A DNA stretch of 64,000 nucleotides from Filimonas zeae. Lineage in GTDB: Bacteria; Bacteroidota; Bacteroidia; Chitinophagales; Chitinophagaceae. The position numbers were made by a program, and so were the translations under genes. The notes beneath the pieces are model-generated. The model saw nothing but the letters and a program-made list of their open reading frames with translations. It did not search any database and was not told the DNA's origin. This document shows positions 17,304 to 24,802 of the stretch, in pieces (position 1 is the stretch's first letter; each line of letters opens with the position of its first letter). The stretch lies in assembly GCF_014641615.1 (NCBI RefSeq), contig NZ_BMIB01000001.1:496769-560768 (forward strand), in the 5' to 3' direction.

Positions 17304-18045
17304 GTTAACTCTTGCTCATTACTTAAGCATTGGCAGTTTACTTGTATCTATTACTGTCTTGTTTTTTGGTAATAATTTGATAGAAAAATTCAGAGGGCCT
17401 AAAGTCGTCTATTCAACTTTAAATGTTGATTTAAAATACCCGAAATCCGGTGTACAGCTTTCCAAAGAGGGAGCTTCATCGGCCCCCAATTATTACAGGG
17501 AAATTCGCATCCAGAATACTGGAAACAAATCGTCAACTAACTTAAGCCTTATAATCGAACTGGATGGAAACATTGTTGATAAGGATATAAAAAGTGACGA
17601 AGCTCTTACTAGCCACTGTGACTCATCTATAATCACGCTTGATTTCAAAAGATTTGTCCAGGGAGCTACAGCGGTTTGTAAAGTTTGGCTTACCCGTAAG
17701 GAGGCTGAGTTTAAAATTCGTCTTATTGATGATGAAGGAATAAAAACGGAGTTAGGAACGACAAAAGGGGATTCAGCAATTTCTCTATTATTGATTATTA
17801 TTGGTTCTATATTTTTAATCGTTTCTGTCTCCTTATTTTGGTATGCTTGGAAAGTTAATCCACGTAACTTGAAAATTTCGGGTTTGGAAGCGACAAATAT
17901 AGAATTGGAAAGTAATATCACTCGGTTAAAGTCAGAGCTAGATGATATTATCGAAAGGGATAATATGGTAAAAGAGTCCGTATCCTATAATGAAGCTTTT
18001 GAGTATTTAAATGCACTGCTGGATAAGCACGGAAAGAGAAAGTAG
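17296..18045 (+). CDS. Two-TM membrane protein coupled to the ABC-like ATPase
   Basis: The start is a TTG at 17296, decided by a strong ribosome-binding site (AAAGAGGAGG at 17281-17290) and the 8-base overlap with the upstream gene. The 249-residue protein has an N-terminal membrane anchor (about residues 8-26), then a beta-sandwich-like ectodomain (about 45-155) with REIRIQNTGNKSSTNL resembling CARDB/COG1470-type folds. A second membrane segment (about 160-187) and a C-terminal coiled coil (about 195-245) follow. With both membrane passes assumed, the beta domain is periplasmic and the coiled coil cytoplasmic, where it could meet the ATPase. Function unknown; a membrane-targeted effector is a hypothesis. 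Confidence 0.65.
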   Translation: MAKLTLAHYLSIGSLLVSITVLFFGNNLIEKFRGPKVVYSTLNVDLKYPKSGVQLSKEGASSAPNYYREIRIQNTGNKSSTNLSLIIELDGNIVDKDIKSDEALTSHCDSSIITLDFKRFVQGATAVCKVWLTRKEAEFKIRLIDDEGIKTELGTTKGDSAISLLLIIIGSIFLIVSVSLFWYAWKVNPRNLKISGLEATNIELESNITRLKSELDDIIERDNMVKESVSYNEAFEYLNALLDKHGKRK

Positions 18046-18090
18046 AGGAAGCTAATATTGCGTTATTGATTGATGATTGTTTTATGAAAA

Positions 18091-18130
18091 AATAAAATAG
18101 ACGGATTTAATAGATCTATTTGATTTTATT
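18091..18130. terminator. Candidate bidirectional terminator between converging defence-type operons
   Basis: AATAAAATAGA on the left can pair imperfectly with TCTATTTGATTTTATT on the right, and the centre contains the perfect palindrome AATAGATCTATT (18109-18120). It lies between the plus-strand pair ending at 18045 and the minus-strand operon. Confidence 0.4.
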
Positions 18131-18189
18131 CAGACTTAGATATTTTTTGCCAGCGCAAAAGAGAATATGTATTTTATTCGATCTGCCTG

Positions 18190-18402
18190 TCATTTATATC
18201 GAAAAAGGGACATTTCTTTTTCAGTTGGCAACAATATGAGGTATTTGAAAGTATTAAAATACGATGGGGATGATTCTTTGCAAATCAATAAAACAAAGTC
18301 CTCAAATTGCATTGAATAAATATGATCTCCACTTAAGGAGATGGTCAATTCTGATTGTCTCGACACCTGGCCAAATAAACTGAAGGCTTCCGGGAAGATC
18401 AA
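18190..18402 (-). CDS. Possible small fourth gene of the GHKL-STAS-PIN operon
   Basis: A 70-codon frame begins with TTG at 18402 that overlaps the PIN gene stop as TTGA, the pattern of stop-start coupling. The product (MIFPEAFSLFGQVSRQ at the start, LSGDHIYSMQFEDFVLLIC in the middle) has balanced amino acid use and ends before the intergenic hairpin. No family was recognised. The lack of an ATG and the short length keep this uncertain. Confidence 0.4.
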   Translation of the reverse strand: MIFPEAFSLFGQVSRQSELTISLSGDHIYSMQFEDFVLLICKESSPSYFNTFKYLILLPTEKEMSLFRYK

Positions 18403-18962
18403 TATGTCAAAATTTTCAGACCTACCTCTGGAACGTTTGAGTTCGTAAAATCTGAGTCATCACTAACTATAATCCAGTTCTTTTTTTTTGCGAAATAGAC
18501 GTAGTAGCTATCATTGAATCCTATCTTTTGAAACAAAGTCAGTACCTCCTCCAAGTTAATACTGTTAAAATCATCTGAAGCTTTAGCGCAGACTTTAGTA
18601 ATCTTGGTCATTGCAATTTTCAGATCGGAAACAGTCTGAAGGTATCTTTTTGAGCCTACATAATCTTTTTTATAGGAAGGGAATGCTTTGGTTGCAGATT
18701 GCCCGTCGTTCTTGTTAGCAAGGTCATAGTCCAATCTCAAATATCTGTTACAGAATTCCGATAAGATTAGAGAGTTAATAAATATGGGTCTATTCCTTGA
18801 AAGAACATTGTTGAAAAGACTTGAGTATACTTTTTGTCTTTTTTCTCTTTGAAAGTTGGCCAGCGGACAGAATAAATACATCCAAACATTGTTATCAAAT
18901 AAGAAAACGTCGTCGGATTTAAGAGTGTAGTCCTGAATTTTTAGAATATTATTCTTCGGCAT
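18399..18962 (-). CDS. PIN-domain protein, probable ribonuclease
   Basis: I start at the ATG at 18962 (MPKNNILKIQDYTLKSDD), which overlaps the upstream STAS-like gene by 14 bases; the longer frame to 19037 only reads through that gene. The 187 residues show PIN-fold acidic positions: Asp23 in FLFDNNVWMYLF, Glu69 in LILSEFCNRYL, Asp151 in GFNDSYYVYFAKK and Asp168/169 in WIIVSDDSDF. PIN proteins are metal-dependent RNases, often toxins in toxin-antitoxin pairs. Here there is no small antitoxin; the partners are a GHKL ATPase and a STAS-like protein, which suggests a regulated effector. Confidence 0.72.
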   Translation of the reverse strand: MPKNNILKIQDYTLKSDDVFLFDNNVWMYLFCPLANFQREKRQKVYSSLFNNVLSRNRPIFINSLILSEFCNRYLRLDYDLANKNDGQSATKAFPSYKKDYVGSKRYLQTVSDLKIAMTKITKVCAKASDDFNSINLEEVLTLFQKIGFNDSYYVYFAKKKNWIIVSDDSDFTNSNVPEVGLKILTY

Positions 18963-19320
18963 TCGGAAAATTCTTTTTGAACACGTTGTCAAAGCCGCGC
19001 TTGTCCTTAAAATATTCCTTCGCCCTATCTGTAACAAGCTTCAAAACCTGAAGGTCTTCATTTGACATATTTTCAATTGTCAAATGCTTTTGTATATAGT
19101 CAGTAGTATATTCTCCATACAACTGGCCAATTGCTGCATTAAGGAAAGTGGAAACTATTAAGTCTACATTAGTAAAGTCTACGGCTACTTGATTGTCCTG
19201 AGTGAAATAATTGCTAATTAATTTAAAAATCATTTCACCTTGCTCGGTAGATACTGCAAATGACGAATGTAGTACATCGCCAATTTTAATTTCGTTCATA
19301 GCATCATTAATAGTTGTCAT
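18949..19320 (-). CDS. STAS-like DUF4325 protein
   Basis: The 123-residue protein carries the DUF4325 core, QVAVDFTNVDLIVSTFLNAAIGQLYGEY (residues about 42-70), a STAS-like alpha/beta fold akin to anti-sigma antagonists. Its ATG follows the GHKL gene stop with no spacer and its end overlaps the PIN gene by 14 bases, so the three proteins are made together. By analogy with SpoIIAB/SpoIIAA-type partner switching, the GHKL protein could bind or phosphorylate this protein. That is inference from family knowledge; no Ser-phosphorylation site was proved. Confidence 0.75.
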   Translation of the reverse strand: MTTINDAMNEIKIGDVLHSSFAVSTEQGEMIFKLISNYFTQDNQVAVDFTNVDLIVSTFLNAAIGQLYGEYTTDYIQKHLTIENMSNEDLQVLKLVTDRAKEYFKDKRGFDNVFKKNFPNAEE

Positions 19321-20220
19321 TTAAAGTACATTTTTAGGGTCAATTTCCGAAGACAGTTTATAAGTCTTTTTGTCATTCAGATTAAACTCGAAACTGACTA
19401 TCGTACCTAAAAACCTATTTTTGAATGTATTAGCAAATTTAACACCTTTTTTTTCTTCCCAATAACCGTTTGACGATATTATCTGAATTGAACCTTCGTT
19501 TAGCTTAAGGAAAGATCTAATCAAACTGAGCCCCAGTCCCCCTGGAATTTTTCCATTCTTTGTCGTATTTCCTTCCTGAACAGCCCATTCAATTGTCTTA
19601 TCACCATCCAAGTTACTGCCACTCTCAAAATAATCGTTTACATTTTTCCTAATGGTAACTCCCATATCCGAAATAGCAAACTTTAATACGCCTTCCTCCG
19701 GGTAAAATTGTCCGCATGTGTATACAAATTCACATTTGCCATGGCTATGAGCATTGTTAAATATTTCCAATAAACTTTTAATGATTGATTTTTTCAATCG
19801 ATCAGATAAAATTGGAAAATCCTTTTGAGCAAGCAACTGATCATTAATGTAATCTTGGAAACTGGCTGTATCTTCCAGAGCAAACTTCCTAAAGTCAATG
19901 ATTGTTGCCTCTGTTTCAGCCTCGAAATTTTTTTCCCCTAAAACCTTATAAAAGCCAGACTTTATTAACTCATCTTCAATATGAGACGGTACATTTTTCA
20001 GCTCAACCCGATTTTTCTCAGCTTTTAGACTGGCTATTAGGGCTCCAAACGGTGACAATAGGTTAGCCTCAAAATAACTGTTGCCGGCAAAGTCAAAACT
20101 CAGCTCTTCATTTTTAGCAGAATAAAGGCTAATACTGCAATAACATAAAAATTCATACCCAAGTTGGTCGGCGATGACCTTTTCTGGTACCTGGAAATGA
20201 ACTCTTTTAACTTTTGCCAT
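19321..20220 (-). CDS. GHKL-type ATP-binding protein
   Basis: The 299-residue protein has an N-terminal unassigned domain (about 1-135) and a C-terminal HATPase_c domain. The N box is LLEIFNNAHSHGKC (Glu152, Asn155/156), the G1 box FAISDMGVT (Asp185, Gly187) and the G2 box GGLGLSLIRSFL (227-238). No phospho-acceptor histidine domain, receiver or membrane segment is visible, so it is a soluble ATP sensor or anti-sigma-like kinase rather than a normal sensor kinase. It heads the STAS-PIN operon with zero spacing. Start ATG at 20220 is the only convincing one. Confidence 0.78.
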   Translation of the reverse strand: MAKVKRVHFQVPEKVIADQLGYEFLCYCSISLYSAKNEELSFDFAGNSYFEANLLSPFGALIASLKAEKNRVELKNVPSHIEDELIKSGFYKVLGEKNFEAETEATIIDFRKFALEDTASFQDYINDQLLAQKDFPILSDRLKKSIIKSLLEIFNNAHSHGKCEFVYTCGQFYPEEGVLKFAISDMGVTIRKNVNDYFESGSNLDGDKTIEWAVQEGNTTKNGKIPGGLGLSLIRSFLKLNEGSIQIISSNGYWEEKKGVKFANTFKNRFLGTIVSFEFNLNDKKTYKLSSEIDPKNVL

Positions 20221-20551
20221 ACATATTGGTGAAAATCCGGCTGAAAAATCGAATTTATTTTACTAAACTGCTGTAAATCAATTTTTTTGCCCCTTTTTCT
20301 GACAGAATAAGATTTTATGGCAATGATAAGAAACATAACTGATACCCCGATGTTCTGTAAGTAAATTTCCTTTTTCGGTTGGTCGTTAATAGATTATCAG
20401 CGAGGATCCCCCGCACCTTAAAATAAGTTAAATGCCTTTGTTATTTTTTTTATTTCGTTGGATTTCAGTTATTTACAAATTTCCTATATCATTTCTTGGG
20501 TAAGCTAAAAGAAATCATGGCCCCTTTCCGTAATTTGCCAATTATCGCCGG
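20221..20551. other. AT-rich intergenic region upstream of the GHKL operon
   Basis: About 330 bases without a supported gene. A minus-strand open frame at 20100-20336 overlaps the GHKL gene and has no coding character beyond that overlap. The region must hold the promoter of the GHKL operon, but I could not place a clear TAnnTTTG element. Confidence 0.4.
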
Positions 20552-21282
20552 TTGCCGAACCATATTATTTCATTGATATCCTATTTCATCGCCTCCCTGA
20601 TCTTGCCATCGAGCCGGATTATGCTCTTCATACGACATTTCGCGGTACCTGCACGACTTTTTAACCAAAACTTTTATACTTCTTTCTCCTTACTGGAATT
20701 ATTGGGCGGCCTGACGGCAGATACATGGAACCGACGGAAAGCCGCTTTGCTTAGGCTAGAACAATCAGGTATAGCCAGAGGCTTCTGGAAAATCTTTATT
20801 TATTTGCCCTTGCTGTTTACCGGTTACTGGATCTGTACCGCTTTCCTAGAACGCAAAGCCTCCGCTCTGTTGTGGATAGGAGGAATCATTGGCATTGCGC
20901 TGCTTCTATATCAATTCTTATTCTTTCTCAAGGGGATGCTCGTCGCTCTGCGGAAAAGAATGGCCTGCTATGGTTGCTTCTGCTAGCGGTATGCATAGGG
21001 TTTACCTGTGTCCTGCCGGCATACCTGGCCTGGCAGCCTGCTACTTACTTGGCCGGCAAATTAAAGAACGACGCTTCATTTGCGCGCATCATGGTGATTG
21101 TCCTGAGCGCTTATATCTACACGCGGTATAATTTCCATGAAAAAACAGCCCCTAAAATGGGACAAGGGGCGTTTCTGACGAGTTTTAACCTGCTTCAGAT
21201 GATACGATCCTGCAGCCTGACATGCTGGTGGTATGCGGAGAAATTACAAGGAAGTATCTGGATTTTGCTCCCGCTTTGGTAA
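20552..21282 (+). pseudogene. Frameshifted multi-TM membrane protein gene
   Basis: Two frames together read as one protein of about 240 residues. The first (20552-20986) has hydrophobic segments at about residues 5-30, 80-96 and 105-128; the second continues from about 20953 with GLLWLLLLAVCIGFTCVLPAYLAW and a further membrane-like stretch. The frames join if one A is restored in the AAAA run at 20954-20957, so a single-base deletion broke the gene. Base composition is higher in GC than the ABC-3C region and closer to the chromosome, suggesting a different origin from the rest of the island. The TTG at 20552 is a weak start; the true start may be lost. No family was assigned. Confidence 0.5.
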
Positions 21283-21339
21283 TTGAGATATTGTCGCCTT
21301 CTACCGCTTTGAAAGACCGGCACACTAGAGCATCCCGTA

Positions 21340-21666
21340 ATGCCAGACTATTTTAGGGCTGGTTGTGTCTGTGCTGAAAAGATCACAAACAATTATAAAA
21401 GTCATAAGAAAAGGGAGGCCTTTTTAAAAAACAAGTCAGTACGGAAGGCAAAATGGCTGGCTAAAAGATGGGGGCAGAATTCACTTGGAAGCTTTTATTG
21501 CACGAAAGAAGGCCATAACATTTTACTTTTTAAGGATCCGCATAAACCAAGGTATTTTTGGAAAATAGATAAGCAGCCTGTTAGTAAATGGTATACAGAT
21601 TTACAGGTTGCCAAACGTGATATTTGGTATTACATGGAAATGCAACGTCAGCCAAATAAATGGTGA
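21340..21666 (+). CDS. Small basic protein of unknown function
   Basis: A frame of up to 108 codons encodes a Lys/Arg- and aromatic-rich protein (AKWLAKRWGQNSLGSFYC, KPRYFWKIDKQPVSKWYTD). The first 25 residues are less convincing, and a later start is possible. There is no membrane segment and no recognised domain. It sits near the right end of the island, beyond the broken membrane gene and before the att remnants. It could be a short nucleic-acid-binding protein or a fragment. Confidence 0.4.
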   Translation: MPDYFRAGCVCAEKITNNYKSHKKREAFLKNKSVRKAKWLAKRWGQNSLGSFYCTKEGHNILLFKDPHKPRYFWKIDKQPVSKWYTDLQVAKRDIWYYMEMQRQPNKW

Positions 21667-21783
21667 TAGGCAATCGTTTGCATATGATGGCATCAGCAAA
21701 GCATCATTTTAATAGGAAAAAATCAGCTATTTGATATTATCATACGTGCTTAACCGTATATCATTTATTTCCAGTATCATGGG

Positions 21784-21820
21784 TGTGAGTTGTTCGATTG
21801 GCAAATACTCAACTCCACCA
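21784..21820 (+). repeat. Decayed tmRNA 3'-end-like sequence
   Basis: The stretch GTTCGATTGGCAAATACTC followed by AACTCCACCA looks like the T arm and acceptor end of a tmRNA or tRNA. CAACTCC (21810-21816) could pair fully with the 5' GGGGUUG of the tmRNA at 10727, and it is followed by ACCA. It is immediately followed by a strong terminator. It is probably a relic att site or a replaced ssrA 3' end from an earlier insertion. Confidence 0.5.
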
Positions 21821-21825
21821 AGGGG

Positions 21826-21878
21826 ATCGCCTTTTTCATATTGAGATTTTTTCTCTGTGAAAAAGGCGATTTTTTATT
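21826..21878 (+). terminator. Strong rho-independent terminator after the tmRNA-like remnant
   Basis: A perfect 13-bp stem (ATCGCCTTTTTCA at 21826-21838 with TGAAAAAGGCGAT at 21858-21870) and a following T run. No coding gene ends just before it; the nearest upstream element is the tmRNA-3'-end-like remnant. Confidence 0.75.
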
Positions 21879-21919
21879 TGATTATCAATGTGTTACTTGA
21901 GGTTGTTGTATGCAGATAA

Positions 21920-21966
21920 GGTGTTCGTATGACCTGTTTTTATATAAAGGGGACTAGACGAACACC
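21920..21966. repeat. 9-bp inverted repeat near attR
   Basis: GGTGTTCGT (21920-21928) is repeated inverted as ACGAACACC (21958-21966). A third, direct GGTGTTCG lies at 22038-22045, just before the attR core. These may be recombinase or directionality-factor binding sites. Confidence 0.45.
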
Positions 21967-22051
21967 AGACTAAAAAATCGTATTGTTGATATTGTTTAAA
22001 GGGTTACAAATCTTGCAAACATTAGATAAGAGAGAAGGTGTTCGGATATAA

Positions 22052-22066
22052 TCCCCTCAGCTCCAC
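22052..22066 (+). other. attR: right direct repeat of the ssrA island
   Basis: This is an exact copy of the 15 bases at 11084-11098 (tmRNA 3' end). The sequence left of it does not rebuild the tmRNA T arm, so this is the displaced original 3' end of ssrA, now separated from the gene by about 11 kb. Confidence 0.8.
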
Positions 22067-22069
22067 GGA

Positions 22070-22110
22070 AAGGGAAGAATACAGTTTAATGTATTCTTCC
22101 CCTTTTTTAT
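22070..22110 (+). terminator. Ancestral ssrA terminator displaced by the island
   Basis: GGGAAGAATAC (22072-22082) pairs with GTATTCTTCCC (22091-22101), loop AGTTTAAT, followed by a T run. It lies 4 bases after attR, exactly where the tmRNA terminator would be if the island were removed. Confidence 0.8.
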
Positions 22111-22127
22111 TTTGGCCTGTACAAAAG

Positions 22128-22536
22128 TTACATTGGATTGTCTTCAAACCATTTCACAATTGATGGCATTTTCCGTTCAAAGCCACCTGGAATAAAGAAC
22201 TTGAGAGTCCTGCTTTAGCGTTAGTCTGATTTTTGAAATCGTGGATTATTCCGGCAGGAATTCTTATGAAGCTGCCTTTTCAGCGTGTATCCATTCCTCT
22301 CCGATTAGTATTGATGCGTTGCCTTCCTACACGTAAAATACTTCATCGTTATCCTCGTGTAGATGGGTGCCTAGCCCACCTGAAATCGCTTCCAGCCACC
22401 ACTCAGAGATATTATACTTTTCGTTGGTTTCGTTTTCGTCGGCCTTAAAAATAGCGGTCATAGTTCTGCATTTGTCTTCTCTGCCCTCACCGGCGTTCAG
22501 AATTATGTTGTCTGTGTGATTTTTCTGATGTTTCAT
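22128..22536 (-). pseudogene. Cupin-domain protein gene, inactivated
   Basis: The minus-strand frame starts MKHQKNHTDNIILNAGEG and reads into a cupin motif (GGLGTHLHEDNDEVFYV), then meets an in-frame TAG at the position before EGNASILIGEEWIHAEK. A shift to a second frame restores GSFIRIPAGIIHDFKNQT and another shift restores LKFFIPGGFERKMPSIVKW, ending at TAA in 22128-22130. One stop and two frameshifts therefore break a protein of about 135 residues. It was a small single-cupin enzyme or sensor of unknown substrate. It lies just outside attR, on the chromosomal side. Confidence 0.75.
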
Positions 22537-23090
22537 GATTTTTCATATAGCTACAATATTATATGTTGCATATTCATTCGGGCTTTAGATCATGCGCGGG
22601 GTTTGATGACTGCAGTTTGGAAGCCGCTTTTCGATACGTGATTTTATGAAGTTTACCTAAATTGAAACAAATTGTTTGCTTATTTTATTTGGGGCGAGAA
22701 TAGGAATTTTCTACAGCCAAAAATGCTTTTGTTGTTTGTTCGACGTGAACAACTTTTTTTGAATATTTAAATGGGTGAAAAGGAAATTTTTACGGCAAGT
22801 ATGAGGCGTGTTCAGCATTAAAAGCTTGCTTCGGATGCTGGGGCAATAGAAACAATAGCGAATCAGAGAATAAAATGAGTTACTAGAACTTATCTATTTT
22901 AGTTGATTAGAAGTCAGTCCTGTTTTCTGACCAGCTACACGGCAGTTATTTACCGTTTTGGTGGTAAAATTCTAATGCTCGGTAGGGTATACTCGGCGTA
23001 ATTGGAGTATTAGATAAAGCGGATATCAGTAGTTTAATAATTGAATGGAATTTCATTGGTTTTCCAAATTATAACCATGTTAATCTGAAA
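22537..23090. other. Gene-free region upstream of the STAND-like operon
   Basis: About 550 bases with no supported open frame on either strand and no clear repeat. It separates the broken cupin gene from the STAND-like operon and may contain decayed genes that can no longer be recognised. Confidence 0.4.
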
Positions 23091-23095
23091 TCTTC

Positions 23096-23124
23096 TTGGA
23101 AATAGCGATCGGTGAATATATTTG
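23096..23124 (+). promoter_or_regulatory. Promoter of the STAND-like operon
   Basis: TATATTTG at 23117-23124 is an exact Bacteroidota -7 element, with TTGG about 21 bases upstream at 23096 as the -33 element. The GTG start at 23143 follows closely, so the leader would be about a dozen bases. Confidence 0.55.
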
Positions 23125-23142
23125 TGACTTAAAAAGTGATTT

Positions 23143-24792
23143 GTGCCTGAACTTGCATCTGCTGCTTATAAAGAAATTGATAATGGGATATTATCTGAGT
23201 TGAATCTCCGTAATCCCATTCTGCTAGTAACAGCAACTAATCTTGAAACAGATATTCTCCATAAGCATTTACATCCTTTGCCTAACAGTAATTCGATCTT
23301 TAAATTACATATCGAATCACATTATTATTATATAGCAAAGTTTGGATTGTATCCAATAATTCACGTACAGTGCGGAAATATGGGTGCTATAGGACGGGCA
23401 AGTTCTATTTTAACAATTAGTCATGCCATAAGCCAATTTAAACCAAGGGCTACGGTAATGATCGGAATTGCTTTTGGTGTCAAAGAGGATCAGAAAATTG
23501 GCGACGTATTAATTTCCGAAGTAATCCAGCCATACGATAGTAAACGCGTTGGTAAAGAAAAGTCAATTCCAAGAGGGGTTTCTGGACCAGCAAGTAAGTT
23601 GTTTTTAAGTAGAATTAGAAGTTTGCGTTTGGAATGGAAACACTTGCTGGATGACGGTAATTCTGAATCCGAAATGCATATTGGGCTGGTGCTTTCTGGT
23701 GAAGAACTAATAGATAACAAGGAGAGACGCGATGAGTTAACGGACCTTTATCCGGTGGCAATTGGTGGTGAGATGGAGGGGGCTGGCTTATTCGCAGCAT
23801 GTGATTCGACTTGTGATTGGGTTCTTATAAAGGGTATTTGCGATTTTGCAGACGGAGAGAAAGGGATAAATAAAAAGAAAAATCAAATAGCAGCGATGAG
23901 TGCAGCTGTTAGTCTGTCTGAAGCTGTTTTTCTATCTCCTACGTTGTTTAAAGATCTCATCGCCGATATCGAAATTTCTGAGGGAACACGGCCGTGCGAA
24001 GTAAACCTACGTTTAGCGCAAAACGTATTATTTGACATCTTCATTAAAGAGTATGAACCGTACTATGTTGTTAGGCAGTGCGACGCGATTGTGTCCGGCC
24101 AGTTGAATATGTACGGTGTTTGGTTGTTTGGCCCAAGTGGATGTGGTAAGTCAAACTTGATTATCAGAACTATAGTAAGTAGAGAGTTGGAGTTGTGTTC
24201 AATAAGCTTAGGTTCATATATAGGCGAGGGTATTAATAGTTTATTTGCTGAAATTTATCTATGTATAGCTGAAAAGCTTGGTCAAGAGGTAGTGCCTCCA
24301 AGGGAGTTTGTGAAGATTCAAAAAGCGATAGTTAATGTCTTGAAAAATGTCAGGTCACCGATTGTAATATACCTAGAGGAGTTGCCTATGAATACAGAGG
24401 AAGAGTTTAAAGAGTTTATCCAAAAATTAAATGCGATACTAATAGAATTGCAATATAATCAGAGTCCTAGTTTTGTAAAATTTGTTCTGTCTTCAATTGA
24501 AGATCCAAGGCAGTATATTCCTCCAACTCAGAATAAAATTAAATCTTATTTAAAGTTTGTTCAACTTGAAAACTGGGAATCTAAAGACATTTTGAAACTG
24601 ATTGACTTGATTTGTGAAGCTCTAGGTATAAAGCTTACTAATCAAGAAAAAGACGGCTTAATAGGAGATGCTGGTGGGTCTCCACGATTTATTAAAAAGT
24701 GCTTTCAAAACTTAGTCGCGTTGCATGAGTTAAATGGTGTAAATCTCAAAGTCGCGATCGCTGAGACAAAAAAAGATTTCTCGTTTACTTAG
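23143..24792 (+). CDS. Nucleoside phosphorylase domain fused to a STAND-like P-loop NTPase
   Basis: The start is a GTG at 23143. The 549-residue protein has an N-terminal PNP/UDP-phosphorylase (nucleosidase) domain at about 25-265: NPILLVTATNLETDIL, the VMIGIAFGV core strand, EMEGAGLFAA near 210 and the catalytic-type GICDFAD near 230. It is followed by a P-loop NTPase with Walker A GPSGCGKSN at about 330-338, Walker B IVIYLEEL near 405, and a winged-helix-like end with GGSPRFIKKC. Fusions of nucleosidase domains to STAND NTPases act as abortive-infection type effectors in other lineages. No sensor repeats are present in this protein; the next gene supplies TPRs. Function is inferred. Confidence 0.8.
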   Translation: MPELASAAYKEIDNGILSELNLRNPILLVTATNLETDILHKHLHPLPNSNSIFKLHIESHYYYIAKFGLYPIIHVQCGNMGAIGRASSILTISHAISQFKPRATVMIGIAFGVKEDQKIGDVLISEVIQPYDSKRVGKEKSIPRGVSGPASKLFLSRIRSLRLEWKHLLDDGNSESEMHIGLVLSGEELIDNKERRDELTDLYPVAIGGEMEGAGLFAACDSTCDWVLIKGICDFADGEKGINKKKNQIAAMSAAVSLSEAVFLSPTLFKDLIADIEISEGTRPCEVNLRLAQNVLFDIFIKEYEPYYVVRQCDAIVSGQLNMYGVWLFGPSGCGKSNLIIRTIVSRELELCSISLGSYIGEGINSLFAEIYLCIAEKLGQEVVPPREFVKIQKAIVNVLKNVRSPIVIYLEELPMNTEEEFKEFIQKLNAILIELQYNQSPSFVKFVLSSIEDPRQYIPPTQNKIKSYLKFVQLENWESKDILKLIDLICEALGIKLTNQEKDGLIGDAGGSPRFIKKCFQNLVALHELNGVNLKVAIAETKKDFSFT

Positions 24793-24802
24793 TTTATTTA
24801 TC

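Noticed and set aside
20100..20336. 78-codon minus-strand frame upstream of the GHKL gene
   Set aside because: It overlaps the start of the GHKL gene in another frame and shows no coding character.
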